Shown: positions 17,710 to 27,083 of the stretch, piece by piece
How positions within the stretch are numbered: position 1 is the first letter of the stretch
How the letters are laid out: each line of letters starts with the position of its first letter
DNA from: Amantichitinum ursilacus
Lineage (GTDB): Bacteria > Pseudomonadota > Gammaproteobacteria > Burkholderiales > Chitinibacteraceae
Length of the DNA stretch: 35,492 nucleotides
NCBI RefSeq assembly: GCF_001294205.1
Contig: NZ_LAQT01000012.1
Coordinates: forward strand, 1-35,492
Direction: 5' to 3'
The notes under the pieces: generated by a model
The model's database searches: none
What the model was told of the DNA's origin: nothing
Seen by the model: only the letters and a program-made list of their open reading frames with translations
Translations under genes and position numbers: made by a program

Positions 17710-18550
17710 GCGCGTTGAATCCGCACGACCCGGCCAGCCCCTTGCTGCTGGAAGTCGAAAACCTGACCATGCGCTTTGGCGGCCTGACCGCGCTCGATAA
17801 TCTGTCGCTGCAGGTGCCTGCAGGCAAAGTCACTTCGATCATCGGCCCCAACGGCGCGGGCAAGACCACGTTTTTTAACTGCCTGACCGGCTTTTACAAA
17901 CCCACCGAAGGCAGCGTGCGCATGCATCATCCGCAGCGCGGCCCGATGTTGCTGAACCAGATGCCGTCGTATCACGTAGCGCGCAAAGCGGGTGTGGTGC
18001 GTACCTTCCAGAACATCCGGCTGTTTCCCAACATGACCGTGCTGGAAAACCTGATGGTGGCGCAGCACAACGCCTTGCAGCACGCGTCGCGCTTCTCGCT
18101 GGCTGGTTTGCTGGGGCTGAAGGATTACCGCCAGGCGCGTGAAGCCGCACTGGAAAAAGCGCGTACCTGGTTAACGCGGCTTAATCTGCTGGACCGCGCC
18201 GATACCGTCACCGGCAATCTGTCTTATGGCACGCAACGGCGTATCGAAATTGCACGCGCCTTGTGTGTGGACCCGCTGTTGTTGTGTCTGGATGAACCGG
18301 CCGCGGGCCTTAATCCGCGCGAATCGGCTGAGCTGAACGAGCTGCTGCTGTATCTATCGCGTGAACACGGCAAAGGCATCTTGCTGATCGAACACGATAT
18401 GAGCGTGGTGATGCGCGTGTCCGATCATATTTGCGTGCTTAACTTTGGCCACAAGATCGCCGAAGGTTCGCCGCAGCATATCCAGCAAGACCCGCACGTC
18501 ATCAAAGCGTATCTGGGCGAAGAAGACAAAGACACCGAGGAGGCTGCCGC

Positions 18551-18554
<4 letters not shown>
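17706..18554 (+). CDS. livG: Branched-chain amino-acid ABC transporter ATPase LivG
   Basis: A 282-residue cytoplasmic ATPase. Walker A is GPNGAGKTT (about 48-56), the signature is LSYGTQRR, Walker B is LLLCLDEP with the catalytic Glu, and the switch His is in IEHDMSVVM. LivG-specific features are VRTFQNIRLFPNMTVLENLMVAQH and AAGLNPRESAEL. It hydrolyses ATP with LivF to drive uptake through LivHM. The protein has an N-terminal extension of about a dozen residues (MSALNPHDPASP) and an acidic tail. Start and stop overlap the flanking genes by four bases each. Confidence 0.95.
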
Positions 18555-19279
<725 letters not shown>

Positions 19280-19294
19280 TGGCTGTCTATTCGA

Positions 19295-19321
19295 CGGGGG
19301 CTGCGGCCCCCGTTTCTGTTT
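19295..19321 (+). terminator. Rho-independent terminator of the liv operon
   Basis: A 7-bp stem (CGGGGGC, 19295-19301, with GCCCCCG, 19306-19312), loop TGCG, then TTTCTGTTT. It lies between livF and the next gene, so that gene needs its own promoter or read-through. Confidence 0.8.
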
Positions 19322-19341
19322 ACTCTGCGCAAGATGTGATC

Positions 19342-20241
19342 ATGAAATTCAATCGATATGTGCTGTTTTTATTGGCCTCGATGGCGTTGGTCGGGACGAA
19401 TGTCGGGCTGGGCAAATCGATTGTGGTGGCAGTGCCGGTGATGCTGTTTGCGCTGCTGCGCTTTGTGATTGGCGTCGGCGTGCTGTTGCCGGTGTACAAG
19501 CCGGCGCGTATGCGGGCGGTGCGCCGCAGCGAATGGCTGGCGCTGTTTTTGCAGGCGCTGTTTGGCACGTTTCTGTTTACGCTGTTTATGCTGTACGGCG
19601 TATCGCATACCAGTGCACTGGCCGCCGGTGTCATCACCAGCACCATCCCCGCGGTGGTGATTTTGTTGTCGTGGCCGCTGCTGAAAGAACGGCCCGGCCC
19701 GCGGGCGATTCTGGCGGTGGCGCTGGCGATGGCGGGCATGCTGATCATCAATACCACGCGCGCATCGGGTGGGGCCGAGACCTCGCTGCTGGGCAATGCG
19801 CTGGTGGCGGCGGCAGTGTGTTGCGAATCCATTTATGTGATTTTGAGCCGCCGTCTGACGCAAACTTTGCCCGCGATCGAAATCTGCGCCTATACCCATC
19901 TGATCGGCCTGGGCCTGATGTTGCCACTGGGCTTGTATGCCTTGTGGCACTTTGACCTGGCCGGCGTGGCTGCCGCCACTTGGTTGCAAGTGGGTTGGTA
20001 TGGGCTGGCGGCCAGTGTGTTGTCGTTCTGGTTGTGGATGAAGGGCATCCGCCATGTGCCCGCGCAAACCGCAGGCGTGTTTACCGCCGCGTTGCCGGTG
20101 GCTGCGGTGGCGTATGCGGTGGTATTTCTGCAAGAAAAACTGCTGCCGGTGCATGGCATTGCGTTGCTGTGCGTGATGGCGGCGATTGTGATCGCATCGC
20201 GTGCGCAACCGGCTAAGGCGGCGGCTGAGGCGAGCGCGTAG
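19342..20241 (+). CDS. EamA/DMT-family permease
   Basis: A 299-residue inner-membrane protein with about ten hydrophobic helices in two EamA repeats. The frame is open back to 19276, inside the liv terminator. I chose the ATG giving MKFNRYVLFLLASMALVG, which begins directly in helix 1; its ribosome site is weak. Typical features are LLRFVIGVGVLLPV, SALAAGVITSTIPAVVILLSW with the following LLKERPGPR, and a C-terminal VVFLQEKLLPVHG with the conserved Glu. The substrate is unknown. Its position right after the liv genes makes amino-acid export a reasonable guess only. It is a different subgroup from the EamA protein at 12291. Confidence 0.87.
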   Translation: MKFNRYVLFLLASMALVGTNVGLGKSIVVAVPVMLFALLRFVIGVGVLLPVYKPARMRAVRRSEWLALFLQALFGTFLFTLFMLYGVSHTSALAAGVITSTIPAVVILLSWPLLKERPGPRAILAVALAMAGMLIINTTRASGGAETSLLGNALVAAAVCCESIYVILSRRLTQTLPAIEICAYTHLIGLGLMLPLGLYALWHFDLAGVAAATWLQVGWYGLAASVLSFWLWMKGIRHVPAQTAGVFTAALPVAAVAYAVVFLQEKLLPVHGIALLCVMAAIVIASRAQPAKAAAEASA

Positions 20242-20270
20242 GGCGTTGATTCGATCGTCCGGGGCGAAAT

Positions 20271-20298
20271 CCGAGGGAACCCTCGGCATTTACCGAGG
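20271..20298 (+). other. Two mutually exclusive hairpins downstream of the EamA gene
   Basis: CCGAGG (20271-20276), CCTCGG (20281-20286) and CCGAGG (20293-20298) allow either of two stems: CCGAGGG/CCCTCGG, or CCTCGG/CCGAGG with a 6-nt loop. No U-run follows. It could be a weak terminator or a leader switch for the small gene downstream. Confidence 0.45.
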
Positions 20299-20417
20299 TC
20301 TGTGGTGTTGCTTGTCACAGCCAGCAAAATCGGTGCTTGAGCCCGATGGTGCTGACTTCTATGCTGTGTCCGGCTTTCAGGACGCCACTCACCTTCGCTG
20401 CGGAAATACCGATAACA

Positions 20418-20684
20418 ATGCAAACGCCCGACATGAACCCCACCCCCGCCTCCAGCGAAGAATTCGATTATCTGCTGAGCCATTATGATGCCGGCGCCAG
20501 ATTGCTGGCCGAGGCCAACGGCATGCTCGACAGCATCCAGGCCGCGCTGGCGCTGGCGGAAGCGCAACAACAACCGGTGGATATGGCGCTGCTCAGCGCA
20601 TGCAGCGGCTTGCATCATGTGCTAAGCCAGGTGCGCAGCCACTACCAGGGATTGTTTGAGCTGGCGAAAAAAGACGGGGAGTGA
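20418..20684 (+). CDS. Hypothetical 88-residue helical protein
   Basis: I do not recognise this protein. The frame starts at a TTG at 20337, but the ATG at 20418 (MQTPDMNPTP) with GGAAAT ten bases upstream is more likely; a second ATG at 20433 is also possible. After a Pro-rich start the rest is predicted to be helical: FDYLLSHYDAGARLLAEANG, then a Gln-rich turn and a second long helix to a charged end (KKDGE). There is no signal peptide or Cys motif beyond a single Cys. The neighbours are an EamA permease upstream and a convergent lipoprotein gene. Good codon-position bias supports it being real. Confidence 0.5.
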   Translation: MQTPDMNPTPASSEEFDYLLSHYDAGARLLAEANGMLDSIQAALALAEAQQQPVDMALLSACSGLHHVLSQVRSHYQGLFELAKKDGE

Positions 20685-20790
20685 GTGTGCGCGGAAAGTA
20701 ACGCATCCAACCCAACTGCGGTGGATCCTGATGGGCCACTTTTGGGGGGCTAGACGGGATCGCCGCCCCAACCTATGACAGCGTTCTTGA

Positions 20791-21240
20791 TTAGATACCG
20801 AACACGGTGAGCGGGGCCGTGGAAGTCACCAGCGGGCTATCCTTCAGCGCGGCCTGGATCGTCACCGGCAGAGCGCCCGTCACATGCGCGGGCGCACGGT
20901 ACACGCCGCTGGCCGAAATCACGCCCACTTCCGCATTGCCCCCCTGAATGCCATTGACCATCCAGATCACCTGATCGGTGGGACGGCTGCCGTTTTGCGC
21001 CTGAAACCAGAGGGAGCCGCCTGCATCCACACGGCTGGAAGCCGCATACACGCTAAGCAAAGACGCTGCGCCCGCAATCACCGGGGCAGCGGAAGAAGAG
21101 AGATTGGCATCTCCGCGCATGGCCGAGCACGCCGCCACCGCGCAACAACATAACAGCACCACCACCCGCCATTTGTGGCTGGATGTGGACGCCACCCGAT
21201 CGATACGGCCGATGGGTGCCTGGGTGCTGGGGGCGGACAT
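20791..21240 (-). CDS. Lipoprotein with a bacterial Ig-like domain
   Basis: A 149-residue protein starting at ATG 21240, with AAGGAAA upstream on the minus strand. After a charged n-region of about 24 residues come a hydrophobic stretch and the lipobox VAAC (LLCCCAVAACSAM), so it is probably a lipoprotein with an unusually long n-region. The C-terminal part, VIWMVNGIQGGNAEVGVISASG and the YRAPA that follows, is the pattern of Ig-like repeats of surface and secreted proteins (WxVNG..GGN...G.I...G.Y.AP). Only one such domain is present. Function, partner and location beyond membrane anchoring are unknown. Confidence 0.68.
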   Translation of the reverse strand: MSAPSTQAPIGRIDRVASTSSHKWRVVVLLCCCAVAACSAMRGDANLSSSAAPVIAGAASLLSVYAASSRVDAGGSLWFQAQNGSRPTDQVIWMVNGIQGGNAEVGVISASGVYRAPAHVTGALPVTIQAALKDSPLVTSTAPLTVFGI

Positions 21241-21613
21241 GGAGCTTTTCCTTCGCTTACGCGCTGAGATCAGGGCGCAGACCGCGCCCTTGTTAAATTC
21301 AGCTGCATATTATGATTATCTGATGGGAGTTGGAAAGGCCTGTTTAGGCCTTCGGGCGATAAAAGGTGAGATTTACCATACAAAATGCCTTAATGATCTT
21401 GTAAGCAAGTTACTGAACACCGAAAACGCCCCACACACACTGTCAGCCTGCGGTTGCAAGACGCGCTGTATGCCTACAACGCGATCAGTTTTGCCCCGTT
21501 AGTAAGCCCGCCCGTCAGCCATCACAATCAATGCTCGAACCGAATTCCGATTCACCCGCTAGCCAGACGCCGCGCATGCGATGTGCTGACGGCCGTATGC
21601 AAGGAGAGCAATC
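21241..21613. other. 373-bp intergenic region with a hairpin and no supported gene
   Basis: This divergent gap is AT-richer than its surroundings and should hold promoters for both flanking genes. It contains a 6-bp hairpin (AAGGCC, 21335-21340, with GGCCTT, 21347-21352) within a purine-rich stretch. Frames crossing it have no family resemblance or ribosome site. Confidence 0.5.
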
Positions 21614-22753
21614 ATGAACCAGCAAGAATTCCAGGGTCGCCTTGAGCAGGCGCGCGGCAAGGTCAAGGAATGGACCGGCGCGATTACGGGTAATGAAGAA
21701 CGCGAGCTGGCGGGCAAACTTGAAGCCGACGCGGGCCGCACCACCGCCCTCAACCAGGCGGCGATTGGTGTGCCTGATGCGCAGATGCAAGCGGTGCTGG
21801 ATCAGCTGGTGAAGCTGGGCGCCAAGCCGGTCGAAACGCTGAGCGTGGCCGCAGCCCGCAGCAACCCGACGCCCGCCGATGCGGTGGTGGCGCTGTTGCA
21901 AGCGCGCGGCCAGCAAGCCTTGCCACAACCGGTGGCCAAAATTGAAAACCGCACGATCGATGGCGCGACCGGCCCGTTGCAGGCGCGCATCTACTGGCCG
22001 CAAAACGCCGCTGCAGCCGAACTGCAACCGGTGATCGTGTATTTCCATGGCGGCGGTTGGGTGATTGCCGATCTGGACGTGTATGACGCCACGCCACGCG
22101 CGCTGGCCAATGGCGCCCAGGCGATTGTGATCTCGGTGCATTATCGTCAGGCGCCGGAACATCGCTTTCCGGCGGCGCACGATGATGCCTATGCCGCATG
22201 GCAATGGGCGCTGCACAACGCCGCCACGCTCAATGGCGATCCCGCCCGCATTGCCATCGCGGGCGAAAGCGCCGGCGGCAATCTGGCCGCGTCGGTCACC
22301 ATCCGCGCGCGTGACAACAATCTGCAAGTGCCGGTGCATCAGCTGCTGGTGTACCCGGTGACCGATTACTCATTCGATACGCCGTCGCAACACGAAAACA
22401 AAGGCGCCAAGCCGCTGGATACGGCAATGCTGCCGTGGTTCTACGATAAGTATCTGGCGCGGCCGGAAGATGGCAGCAGCCCGTTGTTCTCGGTTTTACG
22501 TGCCACCGATCTGCGCGGCTTGTCGCCTGCCACCATCATCACGGCCGAGATCGACCCGCTGCGCTCGGATGGCGAAGCCTATGCACAACGGCTAACGACC
22601 GCCGGCGTGCCGGTGCGTTATCACGAATTCAAAGGCGTAACGCACGAATTCTTTGGCATGGGTGCGGTGCTGGATAAAGCCAACGACGCAGTCGAACTTG
22701 CAAGCAGTGAACTCAGACAGGCATTCCAACATGGCCAAGCGCCGCTCGTTTAG
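21614..22753 (+). CDS. CsbD-like domain fused to an HSL-family alpha/beta hydrolase
   Basis: A 379-residue cytoplasmic protein with AGGAG upstream of the ATG. Residues 1 to about 45 (FQGRLEQARGKVKEWTGAIT, then GNEERELAGKLEADAG) resemble a CsbD-type stress protein. From about 50 it is a hormone-sensitive-lipase type esterase: the oxyanion-hole motif HGGG is at 145-148, the nucleophile is Ser219 in GESAG (217-221), and the other triad members are Asp314 (EIDPLRSDGE) and His344 (VTHEFFG). It should hydrolyse short-chain esters; the substrate is unknown. No signal peptide is visible. The last 23 bp overlap the recQ start. The CsbD part normally occurs as a separate ~60-residue protein, so this fusion is unusual. 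Confidence 0.9.
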   Translation: MNQQEFQGRLEQARGKVKEWTGAITGNEERELAGKLEADAGRTTALNQAAIGVPDAQMQAVLDQLVKLGAKPVETLSVAAARSNPTPADAVVALLQARGQQALPQPVAKIENRTIDGATGPLQARIYWPQNAAAAELQPVIVYFHGGGWVIADLDVYDATPRALANGAQAIVISVHYRQAPEHRFPAAHDDAYAAWQWALHNAATLNGDPARIAIAGESAGGNLAASVTIRARDNNLQVPVHQLLVYPVTDYSFDTPSQHENKGAKPLDTAMLPWFYDKYLARPEDGSSPLFSVLRATDLRGLSPATIITAEIDPLRSDGEAYAQRLTTAGVPVRYHEFKGVTHEFFGMGAVLDKANDAVELASSELRQAFQHGQAPLV

Positions 22754-24227
22754 TCAGTTAGCCGGTAAAACCCTCAGCAGCTCGGTCGCAAAAACGCTGC
22801 GCGAAACCTTTGGTTTTGCCGCGTTGCGACCGGGGCAGGATGAGGTCATCCGTTCCATCGCGGCCGGGCAGGATACGCTGGCCATTATGGCCACCGGCGC
22901 GGGCAAATCGCTGTGTTATCAACTGCCTGCGCTGGCTTTGCCTGGTACCACGCTGATCGTGTCGCCGTTGATTGCGCTGATGAAAGACCAGCAGGAAAAA
23001 CTGGTTGAATTGGGCCTGCAAGCGGCGCTGTTTAACAGCACGCTGAGCGCCAGCGAAGAAGCCGAGGCCTTGCAGCGCTTGCTGGCGGGCGAACTCGAAT
23101 TTGTGTTTGTGACGCCCGAACGGCTGGCGCGCAGCGAGTTTATCGATGCGCTCAAAACCATCCGCATCGACTTTATCGTGATCGACGAGGCACATTGCAT
23201 TTCGCAATGGGGCCATGATTTCCGCCCGGCGTTTTTGCATATTGGCCAGGCCGTGGGCGATCTCGGTCGGCCGCCGATTCTGGCGCTGACGGCCACTGCC
23301 ACCGACGAAATCATCGCCGATATCAAACTGCAGCTGGACCGCCCCGACATGCGTGTGCTGAACACCAGCATCTATCGGCCCAACCTGGCCTTGCGCGTGG
23401 AGCACGTCACCCAGCCCGCAGAAAAACAGCAGATTTTGCTGGAGCAGTTGGCTGAGGGCGACACCAGCATCGTGTACGCCGCGACCATCAAAACCGCCGA
23501 GGCCATCCACCAGTTTTTGCTGGCCAATGGCGTGGAGGCCTTGCTGTACCACGGCCGTTTGCCGTCTAAACAGCGCCACGAAAACCAGGACCGCTTTATG
23601 GCGGGCGAGGTCAAGGTCATCGTCGCCACCAGCGCCTTTGGCATGGGCATCGATAAGGCCGACATCCGCCAGATTATCCATTTTGAATTTCCGGCCACGG
23701 TGGAAGCGTATTACCAGGAAGCCGGCCGCGGCGGGCGTGATGGCGAACTGGCGGAATGCCTGTTGCTGTACGACCTTGCGGACCAGCGCACACAGAAATA
23801 CTTTCTGGGCGGGCGCTACCCCACGCGGCGTGATATCGGCAAGGTGTATCGCACGCTGGAAGACATGGGCGGCAGCCAGCGCGAAGCGGTCAGCACCAAG
23901 GCTTTGCGCCAGGCGCTCAAGCCGATGCCGCGCGGCAAGCAGGATGTGATTCTGGCGGTACTGCGGCGTGACCGACTGGTGGAACTGGCGGATGAACACT
24001 GGCGCGTCAGCGTGCAGGGCAACACTGGCGAGCATCTCGATACGCTGGCCGCGCGCTTTGAAGCGGTGGCGCTGGCGGATCAGGACAAGCTGGACCAGAT
24101 GATGCATTACGCGCAAAACGCGCAATGTCGCTGGTGTTTTCTGCTGGAGTATTTTGGTGAAGCCGCGCCGTTTGAGCGCTGCGGCCATTGTGACAACTGC
24201 CTGGAACCGGTCGAGCTGGTCGCCTGA
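22731..24227 (+). CDS. recQ: RecQ-family ATP-dependent DNA helicase, short form
   Basis: A 498-residue helicase. The chosen ATG (MAKRRSFSQLAGKT) lies inside the end of the previous gene; an earlier in-frame start would overlap more and lacks helicase sequence. Motifs: I ATGAGKS at 54-60, II DEAH at 152-155, III LTATAT, V ATSAFGMGIDKADIR, VI YYQEAGRGGRDG. The RQC zinc cluster is at the C-terminus (Cys466, 469, 484, 487, 490). It ends soon after this cluster, so the full winged-helix part and the HRDC domain of E. coli RecQ (609 residues) are missing. It unwinds DNA 3'-5' in recombination and repair. A distinct RecQ subgroup rather than a truncation is likely, as the end is clean. Confidence 0.92.
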   Translation: MAKRRSFSQLAGKTLSSSVAKTLRETFGFAALRPGQDEVIRSIAAGQDTLAIMATGAGKSLCYQLPALALPGTTLIVSPLIALMKDQQEKLVELGLQAALFNSTLSASEEAEALQRLLAGELEFVFVTPERLARSEFIDALKTIRIDFIVIDEAHCISQWGHDFRPAFLHIGQAVGDLGRPPILALTATATDEIIADIKLQLDRPDMRVLNTSIYRPNLALRVEHVTQPAEKQQILLEQLAEGDTSIVYAATIKTAEAIHQFLLANGVEALLYHGRLPSKQRHENQDRFMAGEVKVIVATSAFGMGIDKADIRQIIHFEFPATVEAYYQEAGRGGRDGELAECLLLYDLADQRTQKYFLGGRYPTRRDIGKVYRTLEDMGGSQREAVSTKALRQALKPMPRGKQDVILAVLRRDRLVELADEHWRVSVQGNTGEHLDTLAARFEAVALADQDKLDQMMHYAQNAQCRWCFLLEYFGEAAPFERCGHCDNCLEPVELVA

Positions 24228-24304
24228 TGCAAACCGTGCGAACGGTTTGCGGCGCAGGCGGTCGGAGTTAAAATTGCCGCCGTCTAGCCGGAGCCGCGCC
24301 GTAT

Positions 24305-24529
24305 ATGTTTGCCAATCTCATCAAGCTTGCAGGCTATCTGCAAAGCGTCAAACCGCAATCGTCCCTGACCGTCACCGCCGAACAGGCGCAACTGTCGCCC
24401 GAGCAATTTGATGCGCTGGTGCGCCAGTGGGCGCACAAACTACCGGCGGATTTTGAATTGATTGATCAGCGCTACGCCAAGGTGGGCGAAGATCAATTTG
24501 TCGACGCGATCACCATCTACCGCAAATAA
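24305..24529 (+). CDS. Small conserved-looking hypothetical protein (74 residues)
   Basis: I do not recognise this protein. ATG at 24305 has GGAG about 12 bases upstream. It reads as a compact domain with a possible winged or helix-turn-helix layout: LIKLAGYLQSVKPQSSLTVT, then AEQAQLSPEQFDALVRQWAH, and a C-terminal strand-rich FELIDQRYAKVGEDQFVDA. There is no signal peptide, Cys motif or TM segment. It follows recQ by 77 bp and converges on the PRC-barrel gene across a perfect 28-bp inverted repeat that can serve as terminator. Function unknown. Confidence 0.65.
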   Translation: MFANLIKLAGYLQSVKPQSSLTVTAEQAQLSPEQFDALVRQWAHKLPADFELIDQRYAKVGEDQFVDAITIYRK

Positions 24530-24532
24530 ACG

Positions 24533-24560
24533 CATAGGGTGGGTCGAGACCCACCCTATG
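24533..24560. repeat. 28-bp perfect inverted repeat (REP-like), copy 1
   Basis: CATAGGGTGGGTC and its exact complement GACCCACCCTATG are separated by GA. It sits between convergent genes and may end transcription both ways. The right arm recurs exactly at 35216-35228, so this is a dispersed palindromic element. Confidence 0.75.
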
Positions 24561-24575
24561 GGTTATCGCATGCCG

Positions 24576-25001
24576 TTATTGCCAATACGGATCGATACCG
24601 TAGTAGTCATGGATGCCCACAGCCCACTGGTCATCCGCAAACACGGGCCAATGATCCTTATCAAAGCCCGGCGCGCTTTCCAGCCGCGCGCGATCCACGC
24701 CACCCAGAATAAACCGCTCATTCACCGGGTCCGATTGCAGCGACGACCACGGCAGCGCAAACAATTTATCGCCCAGGCCCATAAAGCCGCCAAACGACAG
24801 TACGGCATAGGCGATGCGGCCGCGGTCGATATCCAGTACCACCTGGTCGATCTTGCCCAGTTCTTCGCCCAGATCGTTAACCACTTTCGCGCCTTCCAGC
24901 GTGCGTGACGCAATCACGCGGCGGCGGCTGGTGTCATAAGCGGCGCCCGCTGTCGCGCCCTGGTTAACCGGCAGATTGATGGGATTGGGACTGTTCATCA
25001 T
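24576..25001 (-). CDS. PRC-barrel domain protein
   Basis: A 141-residue soluble protein. Two adjacent ATGs (25001 and 24998) follow GAGGAG; either may be used. The N-terminal half is a PRC-barrel: VIASRTLEGAKVVNDLGEEL, GKIDQVVLDIDRGRIAYAVL, then a Gly-rich FGGFMGLGDKLFALPW, the usual layout of photosynthetic-reaction-centre H/RimM-like barrels found in stress-related small proteins. The C-terminal tail is Trp/Tyr-rich (HDYYGIDPYWQ). Such proteins are often near CsbD or osmotic-stress genes, and a CsbD-like fusion lies 1.8 kb upstream. Exact role is unknown. Confidence 0.88.
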   Translation of the reverse strand: MMNSPNPINLPVNQGATAGAAYDTSRRRVIASRTLEGAKVVNDLGEELGKIDQVVLDIDRGRIAYAVLSFGGFMGLGDKLFALPWSSLQSDPVNERFILGGVDRARLESAPGFDKDHWPVFADDQWAVGIHDYYGIDPYWQ

Positions 25002-25267
25002 GATGCTCCTCGCTGTTGCTTCGCACGAATTGTGGAATGGTCCCAGCTTAGCCCCGGCCTCCTGCGCAGCCTGTCGGACGGGCCCGCGTTACCGCTGCCA
25101 GCGCGCCGCGTTGCCGCTAAAGAAAACGCCTACACGCCTGCCGCTCGACCGCGAAAACGCAACGTTCCAGCCATGTCAGACATCACGCCAGGCGCTTCAG
25201 GCCGCTGGCCGACAGCCCGTTGCCGCCGTGGGCCGTTAAGGTCGTATATCGGTTACAGGAAAACTCC

Positions 25268-27058
25268 ATGCCCTCGCGTATTGAAGACTATGCCTTGCTC
25301 GGCGACTGTGAAACGGCCGCACTGGTCAGCAAGGCGGGCAGCATCGACTGGCTGTGTTGGCCGCGCTTTGATTCTTCCGCCTGCTTTGCCGCCTTGCTGG
25401 GCAATGATGATCACGGCTGCTGGCGTATCGCGCCGGTGGATGGCCAGTTTGTGCAACGCGCCTACCGGCCCGGCACGTTGATACTGGATACCGAATTCAG
25501 CACTGCCACGGGCCGCGTGCGCATTACCGATTTCATGCCGTTGCGCGATGAGCATTCGCATCTGATCCGGCTGGTGGAAGGTCTGGAAGGCGAAGTCGAG
25601 ATGGAGCTGCTGTTGCGGCTGCGTTTTGATATGGGCCTGACCGTGCCGTGGGTGCGCCAGTTGCCCGAGGCCGATGGCATCCATGCCGTGGCCGGGCCCG
25701 ATATGGTGGTGCTGCGCACGCCGATCGAGCTGGACGGCGTTGATCTGTCCACCGTGGCGCGCTTCAAGGTCAGCGCCGGCCAGGTGGTGCCGTTTACGCT
25801 GTCGTACGGCCCGTCGCATCTGGATGTGCCGCCTGGCATCGACGTCAACCACGCCCTGGCGCATTGCGAGCAGGAATGGCGGCAGTGGTCCGACCGCTGT
25901 CTGCACGTCGGCCCGTTTGCTGAAACCGTCAAGCGCTCGCTGATTACGCTGAAGGCGCTGACGTATGCGCCCACTGGCGCGATCATCGCCGCCGCCACCA
26001 CCTCGCTGCCCGAAGCCCTGGGCGGCGTTCGTAATTGGGACTATCGCTTTTGCTGGTTGCGTGACGCCACGCTGACCGTGATGACGTTGTTGCGCGCGGG
26101 CTATGTCGAGGAAGCTGCGGCCTGGCGCTCGTGGCTGGTGCGCGCGGTGGCCGGCACGGCCGACCAGATCCAGATCATGTACGGCATAGCGGGCGAACGC
26201 ATGCTCGACGAGAAGGAAATTCCGTGGCTGCCCGGCTACGCCAATTCCGCGCCCGTGCGCATAGGCAACCAGGCGGCCACCCAACTGCAGCTAGATACCT
26301 ATGGCGAACTGATGGATGCGCTGTACCAGGCGCGCCGCGGCGGTCTGGCGGCTGATGATGATGCGTGGTCGTTGCAATGCAATTTGCTGGAACGGCTGGA
26401 ACGCATCTGGCAGCAGCCCGACGAAGGCATCTGGGAAGTGCGCGGTGGGGCGCAGCAATTTACCTCATCCAAGATGATGGCGTGGGTGGCGGTGGATCGC
26501 TGCATCAAAACCGCTGAGCAATTTGATATGAAAGGTCCGGTGGAACACTGGAAACAGCTGCGCGACCAGATGCACGCCGATGTCTGCGCCCAAGGCTTTA
26601 ACGCCGAGCTCAACAGCTTTGTGCAGGTGTACGGCGGCGATCAACTCGATGCCAGTCTGCTTGGGCTAGCGCTGGTGGGCTTTTTGCCGCCTGACGATCC
26701 CCGCATTATCGGCACCGTGGCCGCCGTCGAAAAATATCTGCTGCAAGATGGCCTGGTGCTGCGTTATCGCACCGCCGAATCGCGCGATGGCTTGCCGCCG
26801 GGCGAGGGCGCGTTTCTGGCGTGCAGTTTCTGGCTGGCCGATAACTGGGTACTGCAAGGCCGTATGGAAGAAGCCAGCGCCCTGTACGAACATTTGCTGT
26901 CGTTGCGTAACGACCTGGGCTTGCTGTCGGAAGAATACGATCCGGTGGGAAAGCAGATGCTGGGCAACTTTCCGCAGGCGTTCTCACATATGTCGATTGT
27001 GTTTACCGCCTATGGCCTGACCGGCGATGGCCCAATGGTGGGCGAGCGCGCCAGCTAG
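25268..27058 (+). CDS. Glycoside hydrolase family 15 protein (glucoamylase/trehalase type)
   Basis: A 596-residue cytoplasmic enzyme. I chose ATG 25268 (MPSRIEDYALLGDCETAAL) with AGGAAAA seven bases upstream; an in-frame ATG 16 codons earlier has no ribosome site. The N-terminal beta-sandwich has GSIDWLCWPRFDSSACFAAL, typical of bacterial GH15. The (alpha/alpha)6 catalytic part has RNWDYRFCWLRDATLT (from residue 255) and carries probable acid/base glutamates in WEVRG (Glu390) and EEYDP (Glu555/556), which match the two-Glu pattern of GH15 trehalases. It would cleave trehalose or alpha-glucans; which one is not decidable here. No signal peptide. It stands alone. Confidence 0.92.
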   Translation: MPSRIEDYALLGDCETAALVSKAGSIDWLCWPRFDSSACFAALLGNDDHGCWRIAPVDGQFVQRAYRPGTLILDTEFSTATGRVRITDFMPLRDEHSHLIRLVEGLEGEVEMELLLRLRFDMGLTVPWVRQLPEADGIHAVAGPDMVVLRTPIELDGVDLSTVARFKVSAGQVVPFTLSYGPSHLDVPPGIDVNHALAHCEQEWRQWSDRCLHVGPFAETVKRSLITLKALTYAPTGAIIAAATTSLPEALGGVRNWDYRFCWLRDATLTVMTLLRAGYVEEAAAWRSWLVRAVAGTADQIQIMYGIAGERMLDEKEIPWLPGYANSAPVRIGNQAATQLQLDTYGELMDALYQARRGGLAADDDAWSLQCNLLERLERIWQQPDEGIWEVRGGAQQFTSSKMMAWVAVDRCIKTAEQFDMKGPVEHWKQLRDQMHADVCAQGFNAELNSFVQVYGGDQLDASLLGLALVGFLPPDDPRIIGTVAAVEKYLLQDGLVLRYRTAESRDGLPPGEGAFLACSFWLADNWVLQGRMEEASALYEHLLSLRNDLGLLSEEYDPVGKQMLGNFPQAFSHMSIVFTAYGLTGDGPMVGERAS

Positions 27059-27083
27059 GCGACGGGGAATTTCCGCGCCGCGG

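Noticed and set aside
21335-21352. Possible riboswitch around the AAGGCC/GGCCTT hairpin
   Set aside because: A single 6-bp stem in a purine-rich stretch; I could not match it to any known riboswitch core.
21104-21502. 132-residue plus-strand frame across the lipoprotein start
   Set aside because: Overlaps the start of the better-supported minus-strand lipoprotein, lacks a ribosome site and any family resemblance.
22758-24188. 476-residue minus-strand frame opposite recQ
   Set aside because: The plus strand has every RecQ helicase motif; the minus frame is Gln/His/Arg-rich without family features.
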